Assembly: GCF_014897985.1 (NCBI RefSeq)
Contig: NZ_JABUZA010000025.1
Location: 1-64,000, forward strand
Length of the DNA: 64,000 bases
Reading direction: 5' to 3'
Source of the DNA: Halomonas colorata
Lineage (GTDB): Bacteria; Pseudomonadota; Gammaproteobacteria; Pseudomonadales; Halomonadaceae
Positions 43,150-50,658 of the stretch are shown one piece after another. Below the pieces are notes generated by a model. It saw only the letters and a program-made list of their open reading frames with translations. It searched no databases and was not told the origin of the DNA. The translations under genes and the position numbers were made by a program. Position 1 is the stretch's first letter, and each line of letters begins with the position of its first letter.

Positions 43150-43857
43150 TTATCCATGTGTTAGAACCTCCCTGTGTGTCGCTGCGATGCCATCCGACAA
43201 GCGCGCCTCACTCCCTGCTTTAAACCCAGCGGAGACAGCATCATAGTCATGCCGCTTCAATGGTTTATGCCCACGAGCATTTAGCTGGCTGAGATTGTGA
43301 TAACGCCGGTCTCGGTATTTTTTGTGCAGCTCTATGACTTCCGGAGCCATCTTGATCGGTGTGACTACGTTTTGAGCCCCGGCCACCCACGCTTCAGCAA
43401 ACGCATCACCACGCCGTACTTTCGTGTCACGCTTGAGACGCTTATTTAGAGTGTTTAGAAACGTGCGTCGATCGCGAATCATTTGCCGCTGCAGCACCTC
43501 GTACGCATAACCAGCAATCTGGACAGCATCTTTGGGGCCAATAAAGTCGTAACTACCGCACGCCTTGAGCCTTCCGGAGGAAGAGTATTCACGCCGGGAA
43601 GAGTACACAGTGCTTGTTCCAAACGAACGATTGATTAACTGGGCCAGCAGCTCTACGTATCGCGGCGGCTTTAAACCGGTATGGGTGTCCACAGTGGTGA
43701 CATCGAAATCGGCTAACGCCAAATCCTCATGGTGAACACCATACTGAGCCATCAGCGCTTGAGCCTGGCGCAAGGCTATCCCTGCTTCGTTGCCGTTGCT
43801 GCTTTTAGAGAGTGCAATGCAGCGCTCAATTTTCCGCATGATGCGATCAGGGATCAT
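43150..43857 (-). CDS. DUF2786 family protein
   Basis: A 235-residue cytoplasmic protein. The N-terminal DUF2786 motif (IMRKIERCIALSKSSNGNEA then ALRQAQALMAQYGV) is clear, and a second SprT/phage-like domain with basic helices follows. The ATG at 43857 has GGGGGTG upstream. It belongs to the ICE maintenance block. The gene on the other side of the promoter region (43971) is divergent, and an inverted repeat AAGGGTGC/GCACCCTT (43889-43943) lies between them. Confidence 0.8.
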   Translation of the reverse strand: MIPDRIMRKIERCIALSKSSNGNEAGIALRQAQALMAQYGVHHEDLALADFDVTTVDTHTGLKPPRYVELLAQLINRSFGTSTVYSSRREYSSSGRLKACGSYDFIGPKDAVQIAGYAYEVLQRQMIRDRRTFLNTLNKRLKRDTKVRRGDAFAEAWVAGAQNVVTPIKMAPEVIELHKKYRDRRYHNLSQLNARGHKPLKRHDYDAVSAGFKAGSEARLSDGIAATHREVLTHG

Positions 43858-43888
43858 TGGGCACCCCCAGTGGTGGAGATGCCCTCGA

Positions 43889-43943
43889 AAGGGTGCCGGG
43901 CGCATCCCATGGTAGATTGATGGGGCTCCCCACGAGCACCCTT
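43889..43943. promoter_or_regulatory. Inverted repeat in a divergent intergenic region (possible operator)
   Basis: AAGGGTGC (43889-43896) and GCACCCTT (43936-43943) form 8-bp arms 39 bases apart, between the DUF2786 gene and the plus-strand gene at 43971. They could be two half-sites of one regulator. Confidence 0.3.
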
Positions 43944-43970
43944 CAAGCTACTGGCCAAAGGAGGCCCGAC

Positions 43971-44270
43971 ATGACGGAAGAGGCAAAGCCTGTCTACCGT
44001 GTGAACTACGAATTGGAAATGTCTGATGGGCGGATTGAACCCATTGATATCTTGGAACGTGCTCGGCATCTCCATTACTCGTTGGATCAACCGCCGGTTA
44101 TTCCAAAGCAAGGGGAGTATGTAGCTTTCAAAAGCGACTTGCTGTCCTGCGATGCAGAGTGGCTGAGAGTTAAGGCTGTGTTTCACGGAATCACTCCTGG
44201 TCCACTCGGGGATCTGCAACATCACTGGGTGACCGTTCGGTTAACCGATCACGAATCCATTCCGATGTAA
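43971..44270 (+). CDS. Small hypothetical protein, plus strand
   Basis: A 99-residue protein not recognised. It reads as a compact beta-rich domain (YRVNYELEMSDGRIEPIDIL, GEYVAFKSDLLS, WLRVKAVFHGIT, HHWVTVRLTDHE). The start is well supported: AAAGGAGG precedes the ATG with seven-base spacing. It is one of the few plus-strand genes in the element, and its last 80 bases overlap the 3' end of the convergent gene at 44191-44739. A small regulatory or anti-restriction-type role is conceivable, but nothing in the sequence proves it. Confidence 0.65.
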   Translation: MTEEAKPVYRVNYELEMSDGRIEPIDILERARHLHYSLDQPPVIPKQGEYVAFKSDLLSCDAEWLRVKAVFHGITPGPLGDLQHHWVTVRLTDHESIPM

Positions 44271-44739
44271 TCCCGAGATACCCGAGGGCGTCCCTTACGG
44301 AACAGTTAAGAACAATCATCTGGTCGACAGTTAACTCACACCTACCTCGCATACCAGGAAATGCTTGATGTGCGAGGTACCAGTGTCGCGTACAGCTGGG
44401 CAGATTATAGACCTGTCCATCCTTCGACCTCATAGGCTCCATCAAGTCGGCCAGAAGCCCACGCGCACGTGGCGAGAGACGCTTAAGAGATTTCTCCGAC
44501 TGTTCTGCGTTTTCCTCACGGCGTGCTTTCTGCCAAGCAGCATGCAAACCTGGCATCTCAATACGTGCCTCAATCAGTTGCTTGATATCGAAGGCCGCAC
44601 AGCCATCCAGGTCGTCACCGGCAAATACCCCCCCAGCCTTCAGTATTTCTTCAGCCTCGACGGGGCAGGATCGGGCGATCATCCCCGCTGCCAACACCAT
44701 GCCCTGCAACCGACCTAGATCAAGTTGTTCATCACTCAT
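44191..44739 (-). CDS. Hypothetical ICE protein
   Basis: A 182-residue soluble helical protein not recognised. The ATG at 44739 follows GGAGG with six-base spacing, inside the 3' end of the upstream gene (stop at 44732), so the two are translationally coupled. The C-terminal part (DQMIVLNCSVRDALGYLGIT followed by a SEWIRDRLTER stretch) resembles the C-terminus of the next protein upstream (VTLGLSSLGIGREYIRLLLR), suggesting that both share a small helical domain. It overlaps the convergent 43971 gene at its 3' end. Confidence 0.6.
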   Translation of the reverse strand: MSDEQLDLGRLQGMVLAAGMIARSCPVEAEEILKAGGVFAGDDLDGCAAFDIKQLIEARIEMPGLHAAWQKARREENAEQSEKSLKRLSPRARGLLADLMEPMRSKDGQVYNLPSCTRHWYLAHQAFPGMRGRCELTVDQMIVLNCSVRDALGYLGITSEWIRDRLTERSPSDVADPRVDQE

Positions 44740-45052
44740 CGAACACCTCCATAAGCACAAACATGTCTTGCTCTTGCGCCCTCAAAAGCAGCCTGATGTA
44801 CTCACGTCCAATACCCAGGCTACTCAGGCCCAGCGTGACGTCTCTGTAGACTGCTATCATCAGCCGCTCTATTTCATCGGGCTCAACGGAGGTTGCGGAG
44901 GTTAACTGCTGGTAATGATTCGCCCACCTCAACACCAGATCCCTCTCGTCATTCTGAGGCGGCACACCTGTATAAGCATCTGCATAGGCACTAAGAAATC
45001 TGCGAAGCTGCACATGATCAGCTAGTGATAAAGAAGTATGTGGATTCGACAT
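44732..45052 (-). CDS. Small hypothetical ICE protein
   Basis: A 106-residue helical protein (LSLADHVQLRRFLSAYADAY, ERDLVLRWANHYQQL). Its C-terminal VYRDVTLGLSSLGIGREYIR is similar in pattern to the C-terminus of the downstream gene product. It overlaps the upstream HicA-like gene by one base and the downstream gene by eight. No family name known to me. Confidence 0.6.
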   Translation of the reverse strand: MSNPHTSLSLADHVQLRRFLSAYADAYTGVPPQNDERDLVLRWANHYQQLTSATSVEPDEIERLMIAVYRDVTLGLSSLGIGREYIRLLLRAQEQDMFVLMEVFDE

Positions 45053-45276
45053 CAGTGAAGCTCCTGTCCGTCACGTTCGGCACGGCGTAGCTGCGAAATA
45101 GCATTCAGCGCGGCCCATTTGCTATCACTGGCGGTAAAGCTGGTAAAGACCGAGGCGCAGCCAGGTTTGGTCAATCGCACATGACCTTTTCGTGTACGTT
45201 TAACCGCCCAATTGTTGTCCGCTGCATAGCGAATGACCTTCTCAATCCCCCGGGCACCCTTCAACAACTTAGCCAT
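45052..45276 (-). CDS. HicA-like small protein (tentative)
   Basis: A 74-residue basic protein. The order of a helix (IEKVIRYAADNNWAVKRT), a KGHVRLTKPG beta segment and a second helix (KWAALNAISQLRRAE) resembles the double-stranded-RNA-binding-like fold of HicA toxins. The catalytic His of HicA (GSHxxF) would correspond to the His in KGH, but the match is loose. No HicB-type antitoxin is adjacent; the neighbours are a coiled-coil protein and an unknown helical protein. It may be an RNA-binding accessory rather than a toxin. Confidence 0.4.
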   Translation of the reverse strand: MAKLLKGARGIEKVIRYAADNNWAVKRTRKGHVRLTKPGCASVFTSFTASDSKWAALNAISQLRRAERDGQELH

Positions 45277-45499
45277 GACGAACCTCCTTGAGCAGTTGCT
45301 CGCTCAGCGATAGTTGATCCTTAAACAGATCAAGCTGACCTTCCAAACTGCGGATAAGCTGTCGGCGTTGCTCTCGGAGAGCTGAACACTCTTGCTCCAT
45401 GATGCGAAGCTCTTCACGGCTTGCCTGAAGCTGAGCCTCAACTACTTCTAGTTCCTGAAGTGGTGGTCTCGAATTGGGGTTACTAGCATCACGGGTCAT
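45269..45499 (-). CDS. Small coiled-coil protein
   Basis: A 76-residue protein that is coiled coil from about residue 12 to the end (LQELEVVEAQLQASREELRI and following). The ATG at 45499 overlaps the stop of the upstream gene (ATGA). Its stop lies eight bases inside the next gene. No family recognised. Confidence 0.6.
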   Translation of the reverse strand: MTRDASNPNSRPPLQELEVVEAQLQASREELRIMEQECSALREQRRQLIRSLEGQLDLFKDQLSLSEQLLKEVRHG

Positions 45500-46335
45500 G
45501 ACATCACCCCACTCTTCAGGACATCCGAATCCCCCCACGTTGGTTTTTTTCGATGTGCGATCTCTAGCGCGCCACCCAAGCTATCTGCATCACCCCACCA
45601 GGTAGGTGTGTTTCCAGTCCGACCGTCGAAACAGCGCACATCAAATGCCTCTCCGCTGGGGAAGCGCTCTAGCCACTTTTTGCGAATGCTCTGCTGATTG
45701 TCTTCCCACTCCTGAGCAGTCATCGGGGTACCACCCACTGCTTCGGTGCGGCGGAGATAACACTCATAGTCCTCAATACCGAATTCAAGGCGGCGAGATC
45801 GAATAAAGGGTGTATTCCACCAGAGCAAGCGTTCATTCTCTGTAAGCTCAGTAGTGAGACCAGGCTCTTCAAAGCAATACGGAAGGATTGGATTAACGAG
45901 CACACCGTCGTAGCAGGCCTCAGCACGATAAAATAAGCCACTTTCGTCGCCGTGCTTAAACCATTTGAGTGGAACCGTTGGCGGTGGGCCTAATTGCTGT
46001 AACGACTCCAACTTCGAGTCAACTTCGTGGCGAACAAACGCCTCTAGGGGGCCTACCTCGGTATCGCGTGCATCATGTTCGGCTACGATGGTTGCAATCG
46101 TACCGCGATCATCCTCAATCATTACTGGATACCAGTTCGGTCTGGCATCATGAGGCACTTCGCCTAACGTCTTTGAAAGTTCCAGGTCGACACCATCTAC
46201 CCACGCCACGAATGAATCTGGCAACTCAATGACACAGTTATCAACGTGTACCCAGAGTTGATGGAACTGGCGATTATCCGCCTCCCACCAACCGTAAGTT
46301 ATTGTGCTGGGTACACTTAGAGTTATCTGTTTCAT
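45496..46335 (-). CDS. Hypothetical ICE protein downstream of dnaB
   Basis: A 279-residue soluble protein not recognised. It is Trp-rich and acidic, beta-rich in its N-terminal half (KQITLSVPSTITYGWWEADN, QLWVHVDNCVIELPDS) and more helical in the C-terminal half, with the segment RSRRLEFGIEDYECYLRRTE. The ATG at 46335 overlaps the dnaB stop (ATGA) and has GGGGGA upstream. Co-translation with dnaB suggests a link to the replication module. Confidence 0.6.
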   Translation of the reverse strand: MKQITLSVPSTITYGWWEADNRQFHQLWVHVDNCVIELPDSFVAWVDGVDLELSKTLGEVPHDARPNWYPVMIEDDRGTIATIVAEHDARDTEVGPLEAFVRHEVDSKLESLQQLGPPPTVPLKWFKHGDESGLFYRAEACYDGVLVNPILPYCFEEPGLTTELTENERLLWWNTPFIRSRRLEFGIEDYECYLRRTEAVGGTPMTAQEWEDNQQSIRKKWLERFPSGEAFDVRCFDGRTGNTPTWWGDADSLGGALEIAHRKKPTWGDSDVLKSGVMS

Positions 46336-47753
46336 GACCATTCCCCCTGCTGGTGTTTCCACTCCAACGATTCGAATCGTGTCGACTCTCCCAAAAAGCT
46401 GAGATGCACCGTGCCAAGAGGCCCATTGCGTTGCTTCGCAATGATGAGTTCGGCGAGGCCAGTGTTGTCGGGATCATCAGGGTGGTAGACCTCGTCGCGG
46501 TAAACGAAGCCGATGACATCTGCATCTTGCTCAATAGCCCCACTGTCACGCAGGTCTGCCATTACTGGTCGTTTGTTGGGGCGGGTCTCCACTCCGCGGT
46601 TGAGCTGAGAAAGAGCGATCACCGGACAGCGAAGGTCTTTTGCAATGCCTTTCAAAATTCGGCTGATTGCGCTGATCTCAAGGTTTCGGTTTTCGCTGTT
46701 GCCTTCCGACAGCAGTTGCAGATAATCCACCAGAATTAGAGAGGGGGTTCCGTGACGGCGAGCTAAGCGGCGAGCTCGTGCCTTGAGGGTCGACGCTGAA
46801 ATCCCAGCAGCGTCATCAACAAACAGCCTGCCTTCCAGTTCCTTTATGCGCAGCGTCGCGGCAGCCAGTTTCGACCAATCTTCTCCCTTCAGATCACCGG
46901 TCCGCAGTTTCTGAAGGGATATACGCCCAATGCTAGCCAGCCAACGCAGCATTAACTGATCTTCCGGCATTTCGAGTGAGAACACGAAGACAGGCCCAGA
47001 AGCGGAGGCTGCTTTAGAGAACAGAGCGTTTTCACACAGCCCGAGTCCGAAGGCCGTCTTCCCCATGCTCGGCCGTCCGGCAATAACGATCAGATCGCTC
47101 GGCTGCAGGCCAGCTGTCATACGATCCAGATCTGGATACCCCGTCGGAACACCTGTAACACCACCATCGCTTTGGCAGGCGGCATCAATCTTATCGACAG
47201 CGCGGTTGAGCATATCGGTGACACTGCTGAGCTCTTGGCCACCACGCTTCTCAACGATCTGGAAAAGGGCTTGCTCCCCCGCTTCGATAATCGACTCGGC
47301 AGTCTGCCCACGAGGGTTAAGTGCCTGGCGATTCATGTCAGAGGCGGTCTGTGCAAGGATTCGAAGCTGATAGCGATCGCGAACAATATTGGCGTACGCA
47401 ACAATATTTTTTGACGACGGCGTATTGCGCGCTAGCTCAGCAAGTGACCCAAGGCCGCCAACAGCATCCAACTGGTGACGAGCCTCTAAAACCTCAGAAA
47501 CCGTCACCACGTCCAATGGCGAGTCATCACTAGCCAGCGTACGCATGGCATCAAATACCATCCTGTGCGTAGGACGATAAAACATGTCTGCCGTCAGTTG
47601 ATCCGATACCTCATCCCAGGCGTGATTATCGAGCATCACCCCACCTAACACCGACTGTTCAGCCTCAATGCTATGCGGTGGAAGCACCTCATGAAGTGAA
47701 GCTTCATAATGAGGTAACGGTATAATTTCATTAGCTGCATTAGTGCCTGACAT
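46332..47753 (-). CDS. dnaB: Replicative DNA helicase, ICE copy
   Basis: Hexameric 5'-3' helicase, 473 residues, that would drive autonomous replication of the excised element. The N-terminal DnaB domain begins LPPHSIEAEQSVLGGVMLDN. The RecA-like motor has Walker A GRPSMGKT (about 226-233), Walker B LILVDYLQLL, and the C-terminal VIALSQLNRGVETRPNKRPV and QDADVIGFVYRDE motifs. The ATG at 47753 overlaps the parA stop by 14 bases and follows a G-rich site; the ORF is open to 47825. ICE-borne dnaB next to parA is typical for this class. Confidence 0.94.
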   Translation of the reverse strand: MSGTNAANEIIPLPHYEASLHEVLPPHSIEAEQSVLGGVMLDNHAWDEVSDQLTADMFYRPTHRMVFDAMRTLASDDSPLDVVTVSEVLEARHQLDAVGGLGSLAELARNTPSSKNIVAYANIVRDRYQLRILAQTASDMNRQALNPRGQTAESIIEAGEQALFQIVEKRGGQELSSVTDMLNRAVDKIDAACQSDGGVTGVPTGYPDLDRMTAGLQPSDLIVIAGRPSMGKTAFGLGLCENALFSKAASASGPVFVFSLEMPEDQLMLRWLASIGRISLQKLRTGDLKGEDWSKLAAATLRIKELEGRLFVDDAAGISASTLKARARRLARRHGTPSLILVDYLQLLSEGNSENRNLEISAISRILKGIAKDLRCPVIALSQLNRGVETRPNKRPVMADLRDSGAIEQDADVIGFVYRDEVYHPDDPDNTGLAELIIAKQRNGPLGTVHLSFLGESTRFESLEWKHQQGEWS

Positions 47754-48603
47754 CGGAAGCCCCCCCATGCTGTGAGGGCATCTCTTTAATTGCATCCGCC
47801 CAATCTGAATGCAACTCACAGGCAACAGCTTTAATTAGGTCAGCACCTGCAGGCGTGACTCGACGGTAGGGTTTTACGGGTTCATAACGATGAATCGGCT
47901 CACCGGCCGCGCCTGCTAACTTGAACGCCGACAACATTCGGAAGGCATTATTTAGCACCGTAACGCGTATGTCGTTGCTGAGCATACTGCGTAGGCTTTG
48001 CGCGACTTGTTGTGAATTGCGAGTCTCATCAAGCCGGTTAAGCAGAAGTGATAGCGGAGGAACCGACAGCGAGGTATATGCCGTCAGTCGTTCGAGCTCA
48101 TCGAACATACCCAGAGTACCACGCACGAATTCCCGTGCAGACAATACATCAGGCGTGATGGGTGATAGCGCTTGATCGGAAGCTAGGACGGCGGCTTCAA
48201 GGGTAATGGAGCGCGCACCTTGCGTATCGAGGAGAATGACGTCGTAGTCTGCCAGCGAGCCTGTGCTGAGTAGATGCGAGAGCCTAAAGCGACCATCTGG
48301 AGCATTCAACAGCAGCTGAGGGAGTTGCCCTTGATAGTCATTCGATACGATGAGATCCAACCCATCGATAGTGGTGGTGGAAACAATCCGATCTAGGCGC
48401 GTTTCGCTGAGAGCCATCAGCTCATAAACGCCGCCTGGGGCCTCTCTGGCCAGGGAATAATAACTTGATAGGGACGGCTGACTATCAAGATCGACAAGCA
48501 GCACTCGAAAGCCTGCATCGGCTAATAGCCCGCCTAAGTTAGCGGTAGTGGTGGTTTTTCCGACCCCACCTTTGGTCGATAACACAGCTAGAATCACGCT
48601 CAC
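47740..48603 (-). CDS. parA: ParA-family partition ATPase, ICE copy
   Basis: Deviant-Walker ATPase of 287 residues that in this ICE class stabilises the element after excision. KGGVGKTTTTANLGG lies at residues 11-25, with the VLLVDLDSQPSL switch segment and IILLDTQG-like DVILLDTQGARS. The start is a GTG at 48603 with GGAG seven bases upstream. It is the outermost gene of the element, with only 55 bases between its start and the CCA end of tRNA-Thr. It overlaps dnaB. Confidence 0.94.
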   Translation of the reverse strand: MSVILAVLSTKGGVGKTTTTANLGGLLADAGFRVLLVDLDSQPSLSSYYSLAREAPGGVYELMALSETRLDRIVSTTTIDGLDLIVSNDYQGQLPQLLLNAPDGRFRLSHLLSTGSLADYDVILLDTQGARSITLEAAVLASDQALSPITPDVLSAREFVRGTLGMFDELERLTAYTSLSVPPLSLLLNRLDETRNSQQVAQSLRSMLSNDIRVTVLNNAFRMLSAFKLAGAAGEPIHRYEPVKPYRRVTPAGADLIKAVACELHSDWADAIKEMPSQHGGASDVRH

Positions 48604-48639
48604 GACAAAACTCCCATCCTGAAGAAACAGAACAAGAGG

Positions 48640-48734
<95 letters not shown>

Positions 48735-48806
48735 GCTTCACATTTTCTTGAGAAAATGACTGGGTTGCGGTTAAGCTAATCAGTCAACAAGAAATCTTGT
48801 TGGCAA

Positions 48807-48881
48807 TGGCTGGGGTACCAGGATTCGAACCTGGGAATACCGCTACCAAAAAGCGGTGCCTTACCACTTGGCGATACCCCA
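48807..48881 (-). tRNA. tRNA-Gln (anticodon TTG)
   Basis: The 75-nt gene has acceptor TGGGGTA/TACCCCA, discriminator G and encoded CCA. The anticodon stem CCGCT/AGCGG encloses loop TTTTGGT, giving anticodon TTG. The 5' U (T) of the acceptor is typical of tRNA-Gln. Confidence 0.95.
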
Positions 48882-48886
48882 ACGTT

Positions 48887-48962
48887 TGGTGGCCAGAGAC
48901 GGAATCGAACCGCCGACACGGGGATTTTCAATCCCCTGCTCTACCAACTGAGCTATCTGGCC
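48887..48962 (-). tRNA. tRNA-Phe (anticodon GAA)
   Basis: The 76-nt gene has acceptor GGCCAGA/TCTGGCC, discriminator A and encoded CCA. The anticodon stem GGGGA/TCCCC encloses loop TTGAAAA, giving anticodon GAA. It is the promoter-proximal member of the Phe-Gln-Thr cluster, five bases from tRNA-Gln. Confidence 0.95.
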
Positions 48963-49118
48963 CTTGCCAACGGTGCGTATTAAACTAAAAATTCAGCTTT
49001 TCGTCAACACCTTTGTGAAACTTTCTTTTCTAACCGTCGCTTAGGCTAACTTTACGACTAACGGCGCAGGGCTGAAACGCCCGTAATTCCTGCGTTTTCT
49101 GCCAGCCTGAGTGTTCGT

Positions 49119-49394
49119 TTACGCTTGCGTAGGCGGCACATAACCTTCCGCCTGATCGGTTGTTTCGTTATCCAGAAAGCGCTGCATTTGCTCCATCAGG
49201 TACGCACGGGCTTCCGGGTCGAGCATATTAAGATGCTTTTCATTGATCAGCCGAGTCTGCAGTGCCTGCCATTCTTCCCAGGCCTGTTTGGAAACGGTTG
49301 CTTGAATCTCCTGGCCCTGCTTGCCGGGTAGCGGCGGGAACGGGAGAGCCGGCAGCTCTTTTTGGTACTTGCGGCAAAAAACCGTGTTACTCAT
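49119..49394 (-). CDS. yggX: Iron-trafficking / oxidative-damage-protection protein YggX
   Basis: A 91-residue cytoplasmic protein of the Fe(II)-trafficking family, which protects iron-sulfur clusters. It shows the family start ([21 protein letters not shown] with the single conserved Cys), [20 protein letters not shown], and the C-terminal [13 protein letters not shown]. It lies directly downstream of mutY, which encodes an iron-sulfur enzyme; this pairing is common in gammaproteobacteria. A GGAGC-type site precedes the ATG. Confidence 0.93.
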   Translation of the reverse strand: MSNTVFCRKYQKELPALPFPPLPGKQGQEIQATVSKQAWEEWQALQTRLINEKHLNMLDPEARAYLMEQMQRFLDNETTDQAEGYVPPTQA

Positions 49395-49449
49395 GGATGC
49401 TCCTTATTGGATTGGTCTTGATCGAGTTGTGATCTACAGGCCCAGGCAC

Positions 49450-50544
49450 CTATACGCGTCCTGGCGTTAAGTTAAGCGTAAAGGGCGTTAGTTGGCTAAG
49501 CAGCGCTTTTACAGGGGCTGCCAAGCCCAGCTCACGCGGATTTTCAACGTCATACCATACGCCGCTTTCACGTACCTCGCTCAGCCTATCGCACGAAACC
49601 GGCTGAGGGGTAATTTCAAGGCGAAAATGGCTAAAGGTATGGTGAAAACTGGGCATGGTGGGTTGGCGCTTGGGCGATACGGCATGCATCTCCAGCCAGT
49701 CATTGAGCTCGCTGTGTTTTTCAAATTGCGGCAGGCTCCATAAGCCGCCCCATAATCCGCTAGGCGGGCGCTGCTCTAACCAGACCCGCCCTTGGCTATC
49801 CTGTAGCAGCAGCATGATAGTGCTGCGGGTAGGCAGGGCTTTTTTAGGCTTGGACTCCGGGTAGCGCTGAGGTTCGCCCTGGGCATATGCCAGACAAACA
49901 TCATTAAACGGGCAGACCTTGCAGTCAGGCTTGCTACGCTTACATAGCGTGGCGCCAAAATCCATCATCGCCTGAGTGAAGTCCGCCAGGCGGTTAGACG
50001 GCGTGTAGTATTCGGCAAGCGTCCATAGCTTACGCTCTACCTCTGGCTTACCAGGCCAGCCAGGGATAGCGTGCAGTCGCGTTAGCGAGCGTTTGACGTT
50101 GCCGTCCAGAATCGCCGCTCGCTGGCCGGTACTTTGGGCAATTATCGCACCCGCCGTTGAGCGGCCAATGCCCGGCAACGCGGTGAGCGCTTCAACACTT
50201 GTAGTTGGCAGCTCGCCGCTGTGCTCTTCCAGCGCCAACTGAGCGGCCTTGTGTAGGTTGCGAGCTCGAGCGTAATAGCCAAGCCCTGTCCATAAGTGCA
50301 GCACTTCGTCCTGAGGGGCCAGCGCTAGCGACTCAAGCGTAGGGAAGCGCGCCATAAAGCGTTCGAAATAAGGGATAACCGTCGTTACCTGGGTTTGCTG
50401 GAGCATGATTTCTGACACCCACACGCGGTAAGCGCTGCGGGGCGACTGCCAGGGCAGATCATGACGGCCATACTCGTCGAACCAGGCGATCAGGCGACGA
50501 TAGAACTCTTCTGCCGTAAGCCTGGGAGTGGGCATATCAGCCAT
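49450..50544 (-). CDS. mutY: A/G-specific adenine DNA glycosylase MutY
   Basis: Base-excision enzyme that removes adenine opposite 8-oxoguanine; 364 residues. Visible features are the helix-hairpin-helix LTALPGIGRSTAGAI with the catalytic Asp downstream (MMDFGATLC), the [4Fe-4S] Cys cluster (C at the end of GATLC, then CKVCPFNDVC) and a C-terminal NUDIX-like domain that reads 8-oxoG. The ATG follows GAAGGA. yggX follows 55 bases downstream. Confidence 0.95.
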   Translation of the reverse strand: MADMPTPRLTAEEFYRRLIAWFDEYGRHDLPWQSPRSAYRVWVSEIMLQQTQVTTVIPYFERFMARFPTLESLALAPQDEVLHLWTGLGYYARARNLHKAAQLALEEHSGELPTTSVEALTALPGIGRSTAGAIIAQSTGQRAAILDGNVKRSLTRLHAIPGWPGKPEVERKLWTLAEYYTPSNRLADFTQAMMDFGATLCKRSKPDCKVCPFNDVCLAYAQGEPQRYPESKPKKALPTRSTIMLLLQDSQGRVWLEQRPPSGLWGGLWSLPQFEKHSELNDWLEMHAVSPKRQPTMPSFHHTFSHFRLEITPQPVSCDRLSEVRESGVWYDVENPRELGLAAPVKALLSQLTPFTLNLTPGRV

Positions 50545-50616
50545 GCGGTTTCCTTCGATAGAGCGTTCGTAAAATACTTGGCGCAGCGTGCCAATTAATC
50601 ATGGGGCAATAAAAAA

Positions 50617-50638
50617 GCGCCGGCATTGAGGCCGGCGC
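50617..50638 (-). terminator. Terminator of the asmA operon
   Basis: On the minus strand GCGCCGGC (50638-50631) pairs with GCCGGCGC (50624-50617) around a 6-nt loop, followed by TTTTTT. It lies 20 bases beyond the asmA stop. Confidence 0.9.
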
Positions 50639-50658
50639 AGAGTGTCTTGCATGAATGC

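Noticed and set aside
45052..45276. HicAB toxin-antitoxin system
   Set aside because: No HicB-like gene is adjacent and the HicA similarity is loose; kept only as a tentative fold suggestion.
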